Shown: piece after piece, positions 36,637-48,626 of the stretch | Position numbering within the stretch: the stretch's first letter is position 1 | Layout: each line of letters begins with the position of its first letter | NCBI RefSeq assembly: GCF_932526225.1 | Contig: NC_064042.1 | Span: 2,649,001 to 2,713,000 of the forward strand | Source of the DNA: Nematostella vectensis | Lineage: Eukaryota; Cnidaria; Anthozoa; Actiniaria; Edwardsiidae | Length of the DNA: 64,000 bases | Reading direction: 5' to 3' | Made by a program: the position numbers and the translations under genes | The notes under the pieces: generated by a model | What the model saw: the letters and a program-made list of their open reading frames with translations, nothing else | The model's database searches: none | Told to the model about the DNA's origin: nothing

Positions 36637-39600
36637 ATGGCGGCCAACACCGTGGCGAAAGGGAAGGGAAGTTTGAGGAAAGCTTTGGCAAAAAAGAAAC
36701 TAGCAGCTCCATTTACACTTAAATGGTCAGATATGATATGCATTTATGTTATTGACACTGATGTTGTCGTTATTTGAGAGTTTAATAGAGGATTTCGAGT
36801 TAGAAAACTAAAATTCTTGAGTCTCTTCCCAGGCCAAGATTAGAACAAGAGCACTGTAGCGAGATACTTGAAGAAATAACGCAGTAAGAATGAGCTGTTA
36901 TAATAATTATAGCCATTATGTTTGCTTTAATCCTCATCTCTCACTTTCTGTATACTTATTTTTCCAGTAAATTTCCACCTTGTTTGAAAATAAAGCCATT
37001 CTCAAAAAAGAAGCAAAAGATGCTAAAAACAGAAAGAGCCAAAAGTTACATTAAAGATATGGAAAAGCAAAAAGAAGTAAGAAAGTACTTTGTATTTGGT
37101 ATCAATGGAGTCACAAGAGCTCTTGAAAAAGACCAGCTTTCACTTACATTGGTAAGTAGGTGATGATCCCATCTACCCTTCTGCCTGTCCGTCCCCCTCC
37201 TTCTTGCTATACATCCATCCGTCTGCCTGTCCATCAATCCGTCTGTCAATCCATCCATCTGTCAAATGTCAGACTGTCTGTCTGTCCATTCATGCATCAT
37301 CCGTCTGTCTTGTCCATCAAATGTAAGGCTGTCTGTCTGTCCATCATCTGTCTTTCTTGTCCATCTGTTTGTAATCTGCGCATGTCTGTTTTTTGTGTAT
37401 ATCACCTCGTTCTTATCTAGGCGTGTTAATCTGTGTTCATATCTGTATTTTGTGTGCATCATGTAGTCTATCTTATTTTGTAGGTGTTTTGATCACTTAG
37501 TGTCTTATTTTGTAGGTGTGTTGGTCACTTAGTGTCTTATTTTGTAGGTGTGTTTATCACTTAGTGTCTTATTTTGTAGGTGTGTTGGTCACTTAATGTC
37601 TTATTTTGTAGGTGTGCCGGCCACTTAGTGTTATATTTTCTAGGTGTGTCGACCACTTAGTGTCTTATTTTGTAGGTGTGTCAGTCACTTAGTGTCTTAT
37701 TTTGTAGGTGTTTTGATCACTCAATGTCTTATTTTGTAGGTGTGCCGGTCACTTAGTGTCTTATTTTGTAGGTGTGTCGACCACTAAGTGTCTTATTTTG
37801 CAGGTGTGCCGGTCACTCAGTGTCTTATTTTGTAGGTGTTTTGATCACTTAGTGTCTTATTTTGTAGGTGTATAGATCACTTAGTGTCTTATTTTGTAGG
37901 TGTGTCGATCACTTAGTGTCTTATTTTGTAGGTGTGCTGGTCACTTAGTGTCTTATTTTATAGGTGTGTCTATCACTTAGTTTCTTATTTTGTAGGTGTG
38001 TGGGTCATTTAGTGTCTTTTTTGTAGGTGTTTTGATCACTTAGTGTCTTATTTTGTAGGTGTGTCTATCACTTAGTGTCTTATTTTGTAGGTGTGTCGGT
38101 CACTTAGTGTCTTATTTTGTAGGTGTGTCGATCACTCAGTGTCTTATTTTGTAGATCTTTTGATCACTTAGTGTCTTATTTTGTAGGTGTGTCGATCACT
38201 TAGTATCTTATTTTGTAGGTGTGTTGATCACTTAGTGTCTTATTTTGTAGGTGTTTCGATCACTTAGTGTCTTATTTTGTAGGTGTTTTGATCACTTAGT
38301 GTCTTATTTTGTAGGTGTGTTGATCACTTAGTGTCTTATTTTGTAGGTGTGCAATCACGAAGTGTCTTATTTTGTAGGTGTGGTGATCACTAAGTGTCTT
38401 ATTTTGTAGGTGTTTTGATCACTTAGTGTCTTATTTTGTAGGTGTGTTGATCACTTAGTGTCTTATTTTGTAGGTGTGCTGGTCACTTAGTGTCTTATTT
38501 TATAGGTGTGTCTATTACTTAGTGTCTTATTTTGTAGGTGTGTGGGTCATTTAGTGTCTTTTTTTGTAGGTGTTTTGATCACTTAGTGTTATATTTTGTA
38601 GGTGTGTCGATCACTTAGTGTCTTATTTTGTAGGTATGCTGGTCACTTAATGTCTTATTTTATAGGTGTTTCTATCACTTAGTGTCTTATTTTGTAGGTG
38701 TGTCGGTCACTTAGTGTCTTGTAGGTGTGTCGATCACTTAGTGTCTTATTTTGTAGGTGTGTCGATCACTTAGTGTCTTATTTTGTAGGTGTGTCGATCA
38801 CTCAGTGTCTTATTTTGTAGGTGTGTTGATCACTTAGTGTCTTATTTTGTAGGTGTTTTGATCACTTAGTGTCTTATTTTGTAGGTGTGTTGATCACTCA
38901 GTGTCTTATTTTGTAGGTGTGTTGATCACTTAGTGTCTTATTTTGTAGGTGTATAGATCACTTAGTGTCTTATTTTGTAGGTGTGCAATCACTAAGTGTC
39001 TTATTTTGTAGGTGTGGTGATCACTAAGTGTCTTATTTTGTAGGTGTTTTGATCACTTAGTGTCTTATTTTGTAGGTGTGTTGATCACTTAGTGTCTTAT
39101 TTTGTAGGTGTGCTGGTCACTTAGTGTCTTATTTTATAGGTGTGTCTATTACTTAGTGTCTTATTTTGCAGGTGTGCCGGTCACTCAGTGTCTTATTTTG
39201 TAGGTGTTTTGATCACTTAGTGTCTTATTTTGTAGGTGTATAGATCACTTAGTGTCTTATTTTGTAGGTGTGTCGATCACTTAGTGTCTTATTTTGTAGG
39301 TGTGCTGGTCACTTAGTGTCTTATTTTATAGATGTGTCTATCACTTAGTTTCTTATTTTGTAGGTGTGTGGGTCATTTAGTGTCTTTTTTGTAGGTGTTT
39401 TGATCACTTAGTGTCTTATTTTGTAGGTGTGTCTATCACTTAGTGTCTTATTTTGTAGGTGTGTCGGTCACTTAGTGTCTTATTTTGTAGGTGTGTCGAT
39501 CACTCAGTGTCTTATTTTGTAGATCTTTTGATCACTTAGTGTCTTATTTTGTAGGTGTGTCGATCACTTAGTATCTTATTTTGTAGGTGTGTTGATCACT

Positions 39601-42600
39601 TAGTGTCTTATTTTGTAGGTGTTTCGATCACTTAGTGTCTTATTTTGTAGGTGTTTTGATCACTTAGTGTCTTATTTTGTAGGTGTGTTGATCACTTAGT
39701 GTCTTATTTTGTAGGTGTGCAATCACTAAGTGTCTTATTTTGTAGGTGTGGTGATCACTAAGTGTCTTATTTTGTAGGTGTTTTGATCACTTAGTGTCTT
39801 ATTTTGTAGGTGTGTTGATCACTTAGTGTCTTATTTTGTAGGTGTGCTGGTCACTTAGTGTCTTATTTTATAGGTGTGTCTATTACTTAGTGTCTTATTT
39901 TGTAGGTGTGTGGGTCATTTAGTGTCTTTTTTTGTAGGTGTTTTGATCACTTAGTGTTATATTTTGTAGGTGTGTCAATCACTTAGTGTCTTATTTTGTA
40001 GGTGTGTCGATCACTCAGTGTCTTATTTTGTAGGTGTGTTGATCACTTAGTGTCTTATTTTGTAGGTGTTTTGATCACTTAGTGTCTTATTTTGTAGGTG
40101 TGTTGATCACTCAGTGTCTTATTTTGTAGGTGTGTTGATCACTTAGTGTCTTATTTTGTAGGTGTATAGATCACTTAGTGTCTTATTTTGTAGGTGTGCA
40201 ATCACTAAGTGTCTTATTTTGTAGGTGTGGTGATCACTAAGTGTCTTATTTTGTAGGTGTTTTGATCACTTAGTGTCTTATTTTGTAGGTGTGTTGATCA
40301 CTTAGTGTCTTATTTTGTAGGTGTGCTGGTCACTTAGTGTCTTATTTTATAGGTGTGTCTATTACTTAGTGTCTTATTTTGTAGGTGTGTGGGTCATTTA
40401 GTGTCTTTTTTTGTAGGTGTTTTGATCACTTAGTGTTATATTTTGTAGGTGTGTCGATCACTTAGTGTCTTATTTTGTAGGTATGCTGGTCACTTAGTGT
40501 CTTGTAGGTGTGTCAATCACTTAGTGTCTTATTTTGTAGGTGTGTCGATCACTTAGTGTCTTATTTTGTAGGTGTGTCGATCACTCAGTGTCTTATTTTG
40601 TAGGTGTGTTGATCACTTAGTGTCTTATTTTGTAGGTGTTTTGATCACTTAGTGTCTTATTTTGTAGGTTTTTTGATCACTTAGTGTCTTATTTTGTAGG
40701 TGTGTTGATCACTTAGTGTCTTATTTTGTAGGTGTGTCAATCATTCAGTGTCTTATTTTGTAGTTCTTTTGATCACTTAGTGTCTTATTTTGTAGGTGTG
40801 TTGATCACTAAGTGTCTTATTTTGTAGGTGTTTTGATCACTTAGTGTCTTATTTTGTAGGTGTGTTGATCACTTAGTGTCTTATTTTGTAGGTGTGTCAA
40901 TCACTCAGTGTCTTATTTTGTAGGTGTTTTGATCACTTAGTGTCTTATTTTGTAGGTGTGTAGATCACTTAGTGTCTTATTTTGTAGGTGTGTCGGTCAC
41001 TTAGTGTCTTGTAGGTGTGTCGATCACTTAGTGTCTTATTTTGTAGGTGTGTCGATCACTTAGTGTCTTATTTTGTAGGTGTGTCGATCACTCAGTGTCT
41101 TATTTTGTAGGTGTGTTGATCACTTAGTGTCTTATTTTATAGGTGTGTCTATTACTTAGTGTCTTATTTTGTAGGTGTGTGGGTCATTTAGTGTCTTTTT
41201 TTGTAGGTGTTTTGATCACTTAGTGTTATATTTTGTAGGTGTGTCGATCACTTAGTGTCTTATTTTGTAGGTATGCTGGTCACTTAATGTCTTATTTTAT
41301 AGGTGTGTCGGTCACTTTGTGTCTTATTTTGTAGGTCTGTCGATCAATTCAGCCTGAGACCATGACACATCATCTATTGTTGCTAGGGGCAACTCGACAG
41401 ACTCCAATTCTTTGCTTACATCAACTAAGTCCGACACTTGCTCCTCTACTGCGACTCAAACGTGTATCAGCCATAGGATTTAGGGTACAGTATAACTGTT
41501 GCTTTCATTAAAATACCTGAGACTTCAACCAGGTCACCACATACTGTCTTTTTTTAAGTAGTTTCTGAGTAAAGCACACTTATTTGGAGCTAAACACCTA
41601 TTAACTAGCTCAGTCACCTAATCACCTTATTAGTGGTGGAAGCATGTCCCACCGATTGCTCCTGACAGTTATACACTCTGTAGACAAGTAGAGAGCTGGG
41701 GGTTTGGCCTAGAGTCGTGGGCATGCAGGATTTGTAAAGGGGAGCTGCTATTTCCTGGCTCATCTTTGTATGTCAGGTGAAAGTTTGATTTACCCCCTAT
41801 CTCCATACAGGTTGTATGTATATTTGGCTGAAATAAGGGTGTTCCATAACACCTGTCTCCTCCCTACAGTGTACAGTGACCGGATGGTATCTGGGATGCT
41901 TTTGAGGCAGCTATCAAGGCCTTATATAGCTACCCAAAATGTTATCAATTGTGAATTAAAGAGGTTTAATCTTATTTGTTCTCTTATATGCAGAAAGCTG
42001 AGCAATCACCATTCACTGCCCTGGTGGAATTTATTAAGGAAAAGGTTCCACCAATTGAAGTACCATGGCTAGAAGTGGTGCCTGAACATCAAGATGTACA
42101 ATCTGTCCATACGGATTCTTCTACCAAGAGCCCTAAAGAAAAGGATCTACAACTATGCACCAAGAAAGCAAGCTCTTTGTTAAAAAAAATGGCCACAGAA
42201 AATGACCTTTTGTCACAAGAATCCGCCAAGAAAGATAATAATTTAGAATGTCCCTCAAAGGAATGGGGCACAACTCTTCCCAGCCTAGACGATAATCAGT
42301 CTTCAGACCATTGTATGGTTGGAAAGAAACAAACACAAATGACAGAAAGTAGTTCACTTGACACCATGACAGCTTGTGTGAAAAACTTGCAAAGTATCAA
42401 AAATGAAGAAAGCACAGATAGTGTAACTGAGAACTCATCCTTGATAACCAGAAATGAATCATTGACATATAGAAAAAGTGAAGAGGAGTCCTTTATCCCT
42501 AGTAAACGACTAAAGTTGGATCAAGAGAATAGAAGTGATGAAAATCATGAAGAGAAAATAAATAAGGAATTAGTGGAAGATGAGAAGGCGCCTGATAAGG

Positions 42601-42917
42601 GAACAAATAGTGAAGACACTCCTTTCAAAAGAGGTAGTTCTGAAGAATTCCCACATGCAAAGAAAATAAAAGTTGAGAATGACACAGAAGGTCAGTCAAC
42701 ACATGAAAATGAGGAGAAGGAAAAAGAGGTACAATTTGAAGAAAAAGGTGTAGAAGTGCCAGTGGATAAGGACTTAGACTCTTTTGCCAAAACTATGGCA
42801 AAAATGAGTAGTAAACTTCTGAACAAAGGAAAAAAAAGAAAGCAATCTTACAAGCCACCTGTTGTGAAAAGTGTAGAACCAAACAAAAGTAAGAAGAAGA
42901 AGAAGAAGAAGCTTTGA
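36637..42917 (+). CDS. RPP38: RPP38, RNase P/MRP protein subunit p38, five exons, 465 aa
   Basis: Exons: 36637-36725, 36833-36883, 36968-37151, 41335-41484, 41994-42917. All phases join. The protein binds the RNA of nucleolar RNase P and RNase MRP, which process tRNA and rRNA precursors. The N-terminus GKGSLRKAL and an L7Ae/L30e-type domain (about residues 85-165) are present. The domain includes FGINGVTRALEKDQLSLTL, VCRSIQPETM and KRVSAIGFR; a VPWLEVVP motif follows it. These match vertebrate p38 in order. The C-terminus is much longer than the 283-aa human protein: an acidic, Lys-rich, disordered tail ending in a run of nine lysines and Leu, typical of nucleolar proteins. Intron 3 is filled by a minisatellite built from the acceptor and start of exon 4. 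The donor after exon 1 (GTCAGA) is weak. Confidence 0.9.
37185..37370. repeat. CCATC/CTGTC-rich simple repeat
   Basis: Degenerate short repeats of CCATC, CTGTC and CCGTC units at the start of RPP38 intron 3, just before the minisatellite. Open frames across it are low-complexity. Confidence 0.8.
37480..41334 (+). repeat. 32-bp minisatellite, about 120 units, derived from a splice acceptor
   Basis: The unit reads GTGTGTCGATCACTTAG, then TGTCTTATTTTGTAG, with variants at a few positions. The array ends exactly at the acceptor of RPP38 exon 4, whose sequence TGTCTTATTTTGTAG followed by GTCTGTCGATCAATTCAG is itself a unit. Each unit therefore carries a polypyrimidine-AG acceptor and a copy of the first codons of the exon (VCRS). 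A block of at least 0.75 kb recurs at an offset of about 1368 bp (37799 and 39167), so there is higher-order structure. Confidence 0.95.
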
Positions 42918-43196
42918 GTTGGTGTTTTTTTAACATACATACATTTAGAAGTGAATATTCAAACTTTAACAGGATTTCAAATTAAAGTTAACATATTTTA
43001 GTGTTGGCTATTGGTTGTGCAATCTTATAAAGCCACCTGTTGTTAAAAGTGCAGAACCAAACAAAAAGAAGAAGAAGAAGCAATGAGTTGATGTTTTTTT
43101 TAACATACATACGGTACATTTAGAACTGAATATTCAAACTTTAACAGAATTTCAAATTAAAGGTAACATATTTTAGTGTTGCCGTTTGTTGTGCAA
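42842..43196 (+). repeat. Tandem duplication of the RPP38 coding end and 3' UTR
   Basis: A segment of about 177 bp starting GCAATCTTA(C/T)AA at 42842 recurs at 43018. It contains the last 20-odd codons, the Lys run, a stop and the 3' UTR (TTTAACATACATAC, AATATTCAAACTTTAACA). The second copy is downstream of the real stop and has drifted, but still ends AAGAAGCAATGA. Confidence 0.9.
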
Positions 43197-43311
43197 TACC
43201 CATTTTACTAAAAGTAAACAACTTTAATAAATTCGCCAATTTCAACTTTTGTATCTTTGGTCATATCAAATAATTATATGATCTAGTGTTGGTTTGTGAA
43301 AACATAGATGT

Positions 43312-43682
43312 AGATAGGCCTGGTTGCGAACGCACCCCCCCCCCCCCAACACACACATACAACGGCCGAAGGTCCACTTTCGGTTTTCAGTAGACGTGCT
43401 ATTTGTAGACAAAACTATAAAGCATAAGCTAGATCACTCTGGAATGTAGCCAAATCCGACAATAAACGTCGATACTGCAAGGCATAAAAAAGATTTTTTG
43501 GTCAGATTTTTATCAGATAACTCCCTTTATTTAATAATTTGTGGATCTTCACCGATTTAAAAGTTCTATAAGGTGCCATGAATAAAATATCTATTTATCT
43601 ATCTACTCCCCCACCCCGGAAAAATGAGGTCCACTTTATCGGATTCCGCACCCCCAAGAAAAATCCTGGGTACGGGCCTGGT
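43312..43682. mobile_element. Possible MITE-like repeat, ends with TACGGGCCTGG
   Basis: The left side is TAGGCCTGGTTGCGAACGCA followed by a C-run. The right side is GCACCCCCAAG, then ATCCTGGGTACGGGCCTGG. The ends resemble those of the GGCCCGTAGCCAGG family but the interior does not pair well. Both halves contain GGTCCACTTT in the same orientation, so an internal duplication is also possible. Confidence 0.4.
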
Positions 43683-44660
43683 AGAGTAAACCTCGCTCAA
43701 ATGGTATTTGCATGTAAGGAACACTCGCTTATATGAGACTGTTTTTTAAGTCCCTCATTCTTATATAGAATTACCTCGCTTATATAAGGGATTTCGTTTA
43801 TTAGTCCTTCGTGCATGTCTGTATTGATTAAGTGCGCACAACATCAGCACCACGAGTGTAAAACACTCAAAACCCATAAAATGACATTAGCAGATAATGT
43901 ATCATGTGCAGTTGATTTACTACCGCATGGTTTGATCTGAGGCCAAGACTATCGTGCACAAATTACCCCTTTTATCGCCCGTGTTATCGTAGCCCGTGTT
44001 GCGGGCATTTCCGACGTTTTTGATAGGGAAGAAAGGATAGGTTGTTGAAATTGTTTTCCCTTTGATCTCCTGTGCGCAATCAAAGAAAAATTTAAAAAAA
44101 AGCAATGAACCCATGCTATAAGCCGCTGCTCCCCTCCCCCCTGCTTTATTTTGCCGCCCCTATGCTGCTATTGGCGGCGATTCTAGGTGTGACCAACCAG
44201 CCCCTCCCACCGTTTAATTTTTGTGTGCACTGTCTTCGAGCTATTGTGACGCTTGTCTTGCCTGGAAATCGAAATCCCGCCGATAAATTCTAAGCAAGAG
44301 GGCAATAATTTGTGATACAGTGCGTGTGAATAAATTACAAATTTCTGTCTCCCCATCGTTTCTTCTACACAAATTCTTTCTTTCACGCTTTCCACAGCCT
44401 GCGTGGAATAACAATAGCTGTCAAAAGAGTACTGTCATTTCTAAATACCATTAAAAGCAATTGGATCACTAAAACAAAAGAAAGCTGTCAAATTTGCAAC
44501 GATCTTGTTAGCGTTATTCAAAACTGCTCTCACAGTGAACAACAAGCTCAACACCATGTAATCAAATCAATGCACAAACAAATTACTTTTTTGTTTAGTT
44601 TATGACAGGTTTGATTAAAGCAATTTGCGCTCCCCAATCAAATGGCGCCAAAGGCAAAGG
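43683..44660. other. Intergenic, no gene seen
   Basis: Spacer between RPP38 and the secreted-protein gene. Short frames only. The promoter of the next gene starts at its right end. Confidence 0.4.
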
Positions 44661-44667
44661 ACATAGG

Positions 44668-44702
44668 TATAAATTCGCCAGCAAGGACTGTTTTTCACTA
44701 TC
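44668..44702 (+). promoter_or_regulatory. TATA box and initiator of the secreted-protein gene
   Basis: TATAAAT at 44668-44674 lies 27 bases before TCACTATC (44695-44702), which resembles a pyrimidine-A initiator. The ATG follows at 44724, giving a short 5' UTR. A clear TATA box is unusual in this window and suggests regulated, tissue-specific expression. Confidence 0.6.
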
Positions 44703-44723
44703 AGACGTGGTACAAGTTCTGAC

Positions 44724-47700
44724 ATGGCACGACTACGCCTCCAGCTCGTTCTGCTACTGAGTGTGGTGATGTATGGGGTGTATGGGAGACCAATGCACAA
44801 CCCAGTTGAACCAGGTAAGGGAAACCAGTATACCCCCTGTTTTTAAATTGGGGGGTTATAGCTCTTAGTCATATGTGAACGAGGGTTAAAAATAGCTGAA
44901 GTTTTATTTGACTTTATTCAATAGTCAACAAATGTAGGGCGCATTTAGCCGCATGTTACCAGTCAAAGACTCTAACATTAATCAATCATTGTTAATTAGT
45001 CGCATTTAGCTTCATCTGAGCTTTAACCGCGTGCTCACACAGTAACTTCTTTTAACCGGTGGGTAGGCGGTCCACGGTGCAGGTATTTTGTTAAAATGTG
45101 TAAAATTGGGGAAAACATTTTTGGCGGCCGATGTTGAATGCGCGCGGCAAATCCCCCCTCCCCCTCCTCCCAAAGGCACCCACCGGAGGTATTTAACTGG
45201 CTATATGAAATCATCATGATCTTTTTACACAGCCGCTGAACCTAGGCTCACGCTTTGCGTGACAAGATGTGTTTATTTGATAACCACGTTCCTTTCTTCA
45301 GATTCTTACTCGTATCTCCATGCCAAATTACAAAATCCCTCGCAACAGAGCACGGGCAAGGCAATGATAAGCATCTTACGTACATGCGCGCGACTGAGAA
45401 GCGGGATCTGTGCTCCATTCTCAACTCCCTCTGGACCTACCCCTACAGAGGAGAGCACGCCCCCTAGTGAGTACTCGAATTTATTATCTGTACACATGTG
45501 AAAATACACATTAGAATTAGCACCTCCCTTAGGTAAAGAGTAAAGCGTCACGACTGAAAGGCACCGCGACATGAAACTGCTAATTTTGCACACTAGCATA
45601 CACACATTGGCACCAGTCGGGCCAATTTTATATTGCATTTTGAAGATTTCTGTTGCAAACAATCTGCGCTAATTGCCATGGGTCCCGGTATACTCCGCAA
45701 AATACTACCGGAGTAGAGACGGAAGTAGACCTGAAACATCTCTCGTGAATCTTGTTCCTCTTCGTCATGGCACTATAGGCAACCTGAATACTGGTGTAAC
45801 CCCCTAATACTGGATTATATATTAATATTCGTTACCAAATATATATAGGATTTAATTTTTTTAGCAACATAAATATGCATCAGCATAAAAGGGCCATTAA
45901 ATTAAATAACTCAAGCACACTTAAAGAAATAAGATAAATAATTCGATCTTAATTTTCAAGGCGATACATGGCTGACTGATCTGATAATAACTGCTCTAAG
46001 TAAAGAGAACAGAGAAGAAATGGTGGCCACACTCCGCAGTAGTGCCAGACTGCGCAAACGGGTCTGTGAGGTAAGCGAGACGGACCAGGCGGCACACGGC
46101 AACGAGAACAGGGAACATGTTGAGACTAATGCCATAGAGTCTAGCTACAGCGATGAATTCGTCAGTTTCCTGCAAAGTCGTAAGAGACGATCTACTGTCG
46201 AGGAAGCACTTGAAAAGTGAGTAAGGGATGGGTCTGGCGTACAGGCAGGTGACTAATGTATACCTATTTTTAGAGTTATGGGTTGTAAAGTTGTCTCATT
46301 CTGTTAATAATTGAGGCGACAGTGTTTAGCGCTGTAGGGTGTAAGCATAAAAGTAATTTCTGATAAACACAGCGTAAGTTTGTATCAATTTCCCGTATTC
46401 ATTAGTAAATACGTTGTGTTAAATTCTCGCATTTAAATCACTACGCCCAAAAACTCCGGACGCAAACTCTAAAAATTTTGCCCTGCTTCTTTAATGAAGT
46501 ATATACATTTTATTTATCCTTCAACTTTTTATAAATAAAACCGCCTGATACTCTGGCTAGCACTGAGCACCCCATCACCAATAAGTCGATCAAAAACTTG
46601 TGCGGATAATATTCAGGTGTTAGGTGGAGGGAAATACTCCTAATCCTTTTAAGTAAATCCTTTTTTTTACATTGGGATTTGCCGTTTGTGTCGCCTCAGA
46701 TTGTAGAACAACCTGTGTTTTTGTTTTCAAGATTGCCACAATTGGACGACTCAGATTCGCTTGACGCAGCACCTGGTGTTGGCGCACGTGAAGAATATGT
46801 AGAGATGCATGAACCAACTGAAAGAAAAGCGCCCGGAGTTGTGTTGCGTGACGCGGAAGAATCTGATAAATCACGTGGCTCAGACGAGAAAGAGTCTGGA
46901 GTCGTTGCACGTGACGAGTCTGAAACACGCGATGATCCTAGTCAGCCCGCCGATGGAGAATTTGCTATTGCTACACCCATACCTCCACTTTTAACCTCAA
47001 CCTCAGGTAAACAAGGCTGGAAATACCATACCTTCACTTTTAAACTTAACCTCAGGTAAACAAGGCTGGAAATACCATACCTCCACTTTTAACCTTAAAC
47101 TCAGGTAAACAAGGCTGGAAATACACTCTTGGCATCTCTGTTTCACCGTTGCTATTTCTATGGTGCAGATTTCAAATTGCAATTTGCAGTTCCCCTAGGT
47201 CAAAAACTTCAAAATACCCATCTCTAAAACGCGTTCATTTTTCTTACAGGTATCGAGAAACCTTTCCCTATGACTGCGACCGCTAACACTCTTCTGCGTC
47301 TTGACGGAACATTCGACGAGTCTCTCCTCATCCAACCCGAGTCACTGGCGGAGAGTTCCGAGTCCTCCCCGAAAAGGAGACGTCGAGGTGTGAGCAACTT
47401 AGATATTGAAAATGAGCAAGTAACTTCAAGCTCTGAGAAAAGGCTACATCCGGGCATCAAGAAACGTGTACATCCGGGTCACGTTGAGCCTGGCGTAGAA
47501 AACAGACCCTCGCGAAACAATGTCGAAAAACGCGTAGAAATACCCGATAAAGAAATAGAGCTAGCGTTAAAATACGAAGAAGACGACGAGAAGCGAAGCA
47601 ACGAAGGGGGGGAACTAAACAAGCAAATGTCGTCGGCTCCTAAAAAACGGGGAAAACTTCAAACCACCTTGAAGAAAAAGGAAAAAATGGAGCCCAAAGA

Positions 47701-47905
47701 TGTCGAGGAGTCGCTTCATGAGCAGGAGAAATCTGACGCCTCTAAAAGAGGAAAGCTTGGAGCAAGCCTGAAGAACAAGGTCCCGGAGGTAGTAGTGCGA
47801 GGTGAAGAAACACGCGACGGGCTTGAATCACGTGATCTGGGATCTGAGCAGAAACCACGTGATCGTGTCTTGCTTGATATCGATGAAATGCCAAGTGATA
47901 AATGA
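44724..47905 (+). CDS. Secreted polybasic precursor-like protein, five exons, 480 aa, family unknown
   Basis: Exons: 44724-44814, 45302-45466, 45961-46216, 46732-47006, 47250-47905. All phases join. Residues 1-21 form a signal peptide (hydrophobic LQLVLLLSVVMYGVYG). Residues 35-67 and 89-121 are gap-free relatives of 33 residues, each with M-x3-LR-x2-ARLR and a final Cys. The rest is acidic and disordered, with many di- and polybasic sites (RKR, SRKRR, PKRRRR, EKR, IKKR, PKKR, SKR) that proprotein convertases could cut. Two short units LHPG and VHPG flank IKKR; RGKLQTTLK and RGKLGASLK follow KKR and KR. This is the profile of a granin or neuropeptide precursor, but I see no known mature peptide and no GR/GK amidation pattern. 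The intron after exon 4 starts with a tripled donor. Confidence 0.75.
46977..47125 (+). repeat. Three 49-bp tandem units copying a splice donor
   Basis: The segment CCATACCTCCACTTTTAACC with CTCAG, GTAAACAAGGCTGGAAATA recurs three times. Donor GTs therefore occur at 47007, 47056 and 47105. Only the first keeps frame with exon 5. The others add 49 or 98 bases and shift frame; a TAA also appears soon after the second. Confidence 0.9.
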
Positions 47906-48626
47906 CAAAGTATTTATACAGATTATATAATCAGAGTATAAGAAATGCTATAATGACCCAAAAATAGAGATTATTTATCAATAAAATTGCCAATTGCTCA
48001 TTAATTTGAAACTTTGTGATTTACTTCTATCGTTTGCATCGTTGTCATACTAACCAACCCAAGCAGTTTTCTATGTGAGGCAGGTATTCCCTCGGCCGCC
48101 AAAAGTGTTTTTTTTTATCTTCTAATATTATCCTTTTTCCATATGATGACTTTGACTCCGCACAACTCCTTCCTCTCACACGACACCCTCTCAGCAAATC
48201 CTGGGTTTGAACCTGTGAGGTTGAGTTTCCTAAATGGCTAAAGATTATGGTTTTCTATCGTCCTACATCTACATCGGACCGTGAAACGTTTCTAAATTGT
48301 CTTCTTCAATAGGCTTATTCCTTCTATGTCGAGGCTAAACAGAACGCCTCTCCGTTTTACAAATATGTAAGTCCTAGATTAAACGGCGTGCCAGAGTCGC
48401 ACCGTTCTGGTTTGGTAGAGGTTCGATCATAGAGCGGCTCTACAATAAACGTCGAACTTTAGTCATTAGGCACAAAATACATGCTGCTTTGTCTTATGAC
48501 GCGAAAATGGAGAACAGAACACAAAGACTAGAAATGACTAGAAAAGCCTTCTTGGTCAGAACAATATGGTCTAATAAAAAGAGGAGAATGAATTGATTAC
48601 ATGCCGCAATATATTGGGATCTCATC
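47906..48626. other. 3' flank of the secreted-protein gene
   Basis: AATAAAAT near 47980 is a good polyadenylation signal about 75 bases past the stop. No other gene is seen before the small - strand frame at 48627. Confidence 0.5.

Noticed and set aside
37160-37466. Cys-rich frames in RPP38 intron 3
   Set aside because: They come from CTGTC/CCATC simple repeats, not from a real Cys-rich peptide.
37480-41334. CRISPR-like array
   Set aside because: Units are directly adjacent with no unique spacers, and the sequence is eukaryotic; it is a minisatellite.
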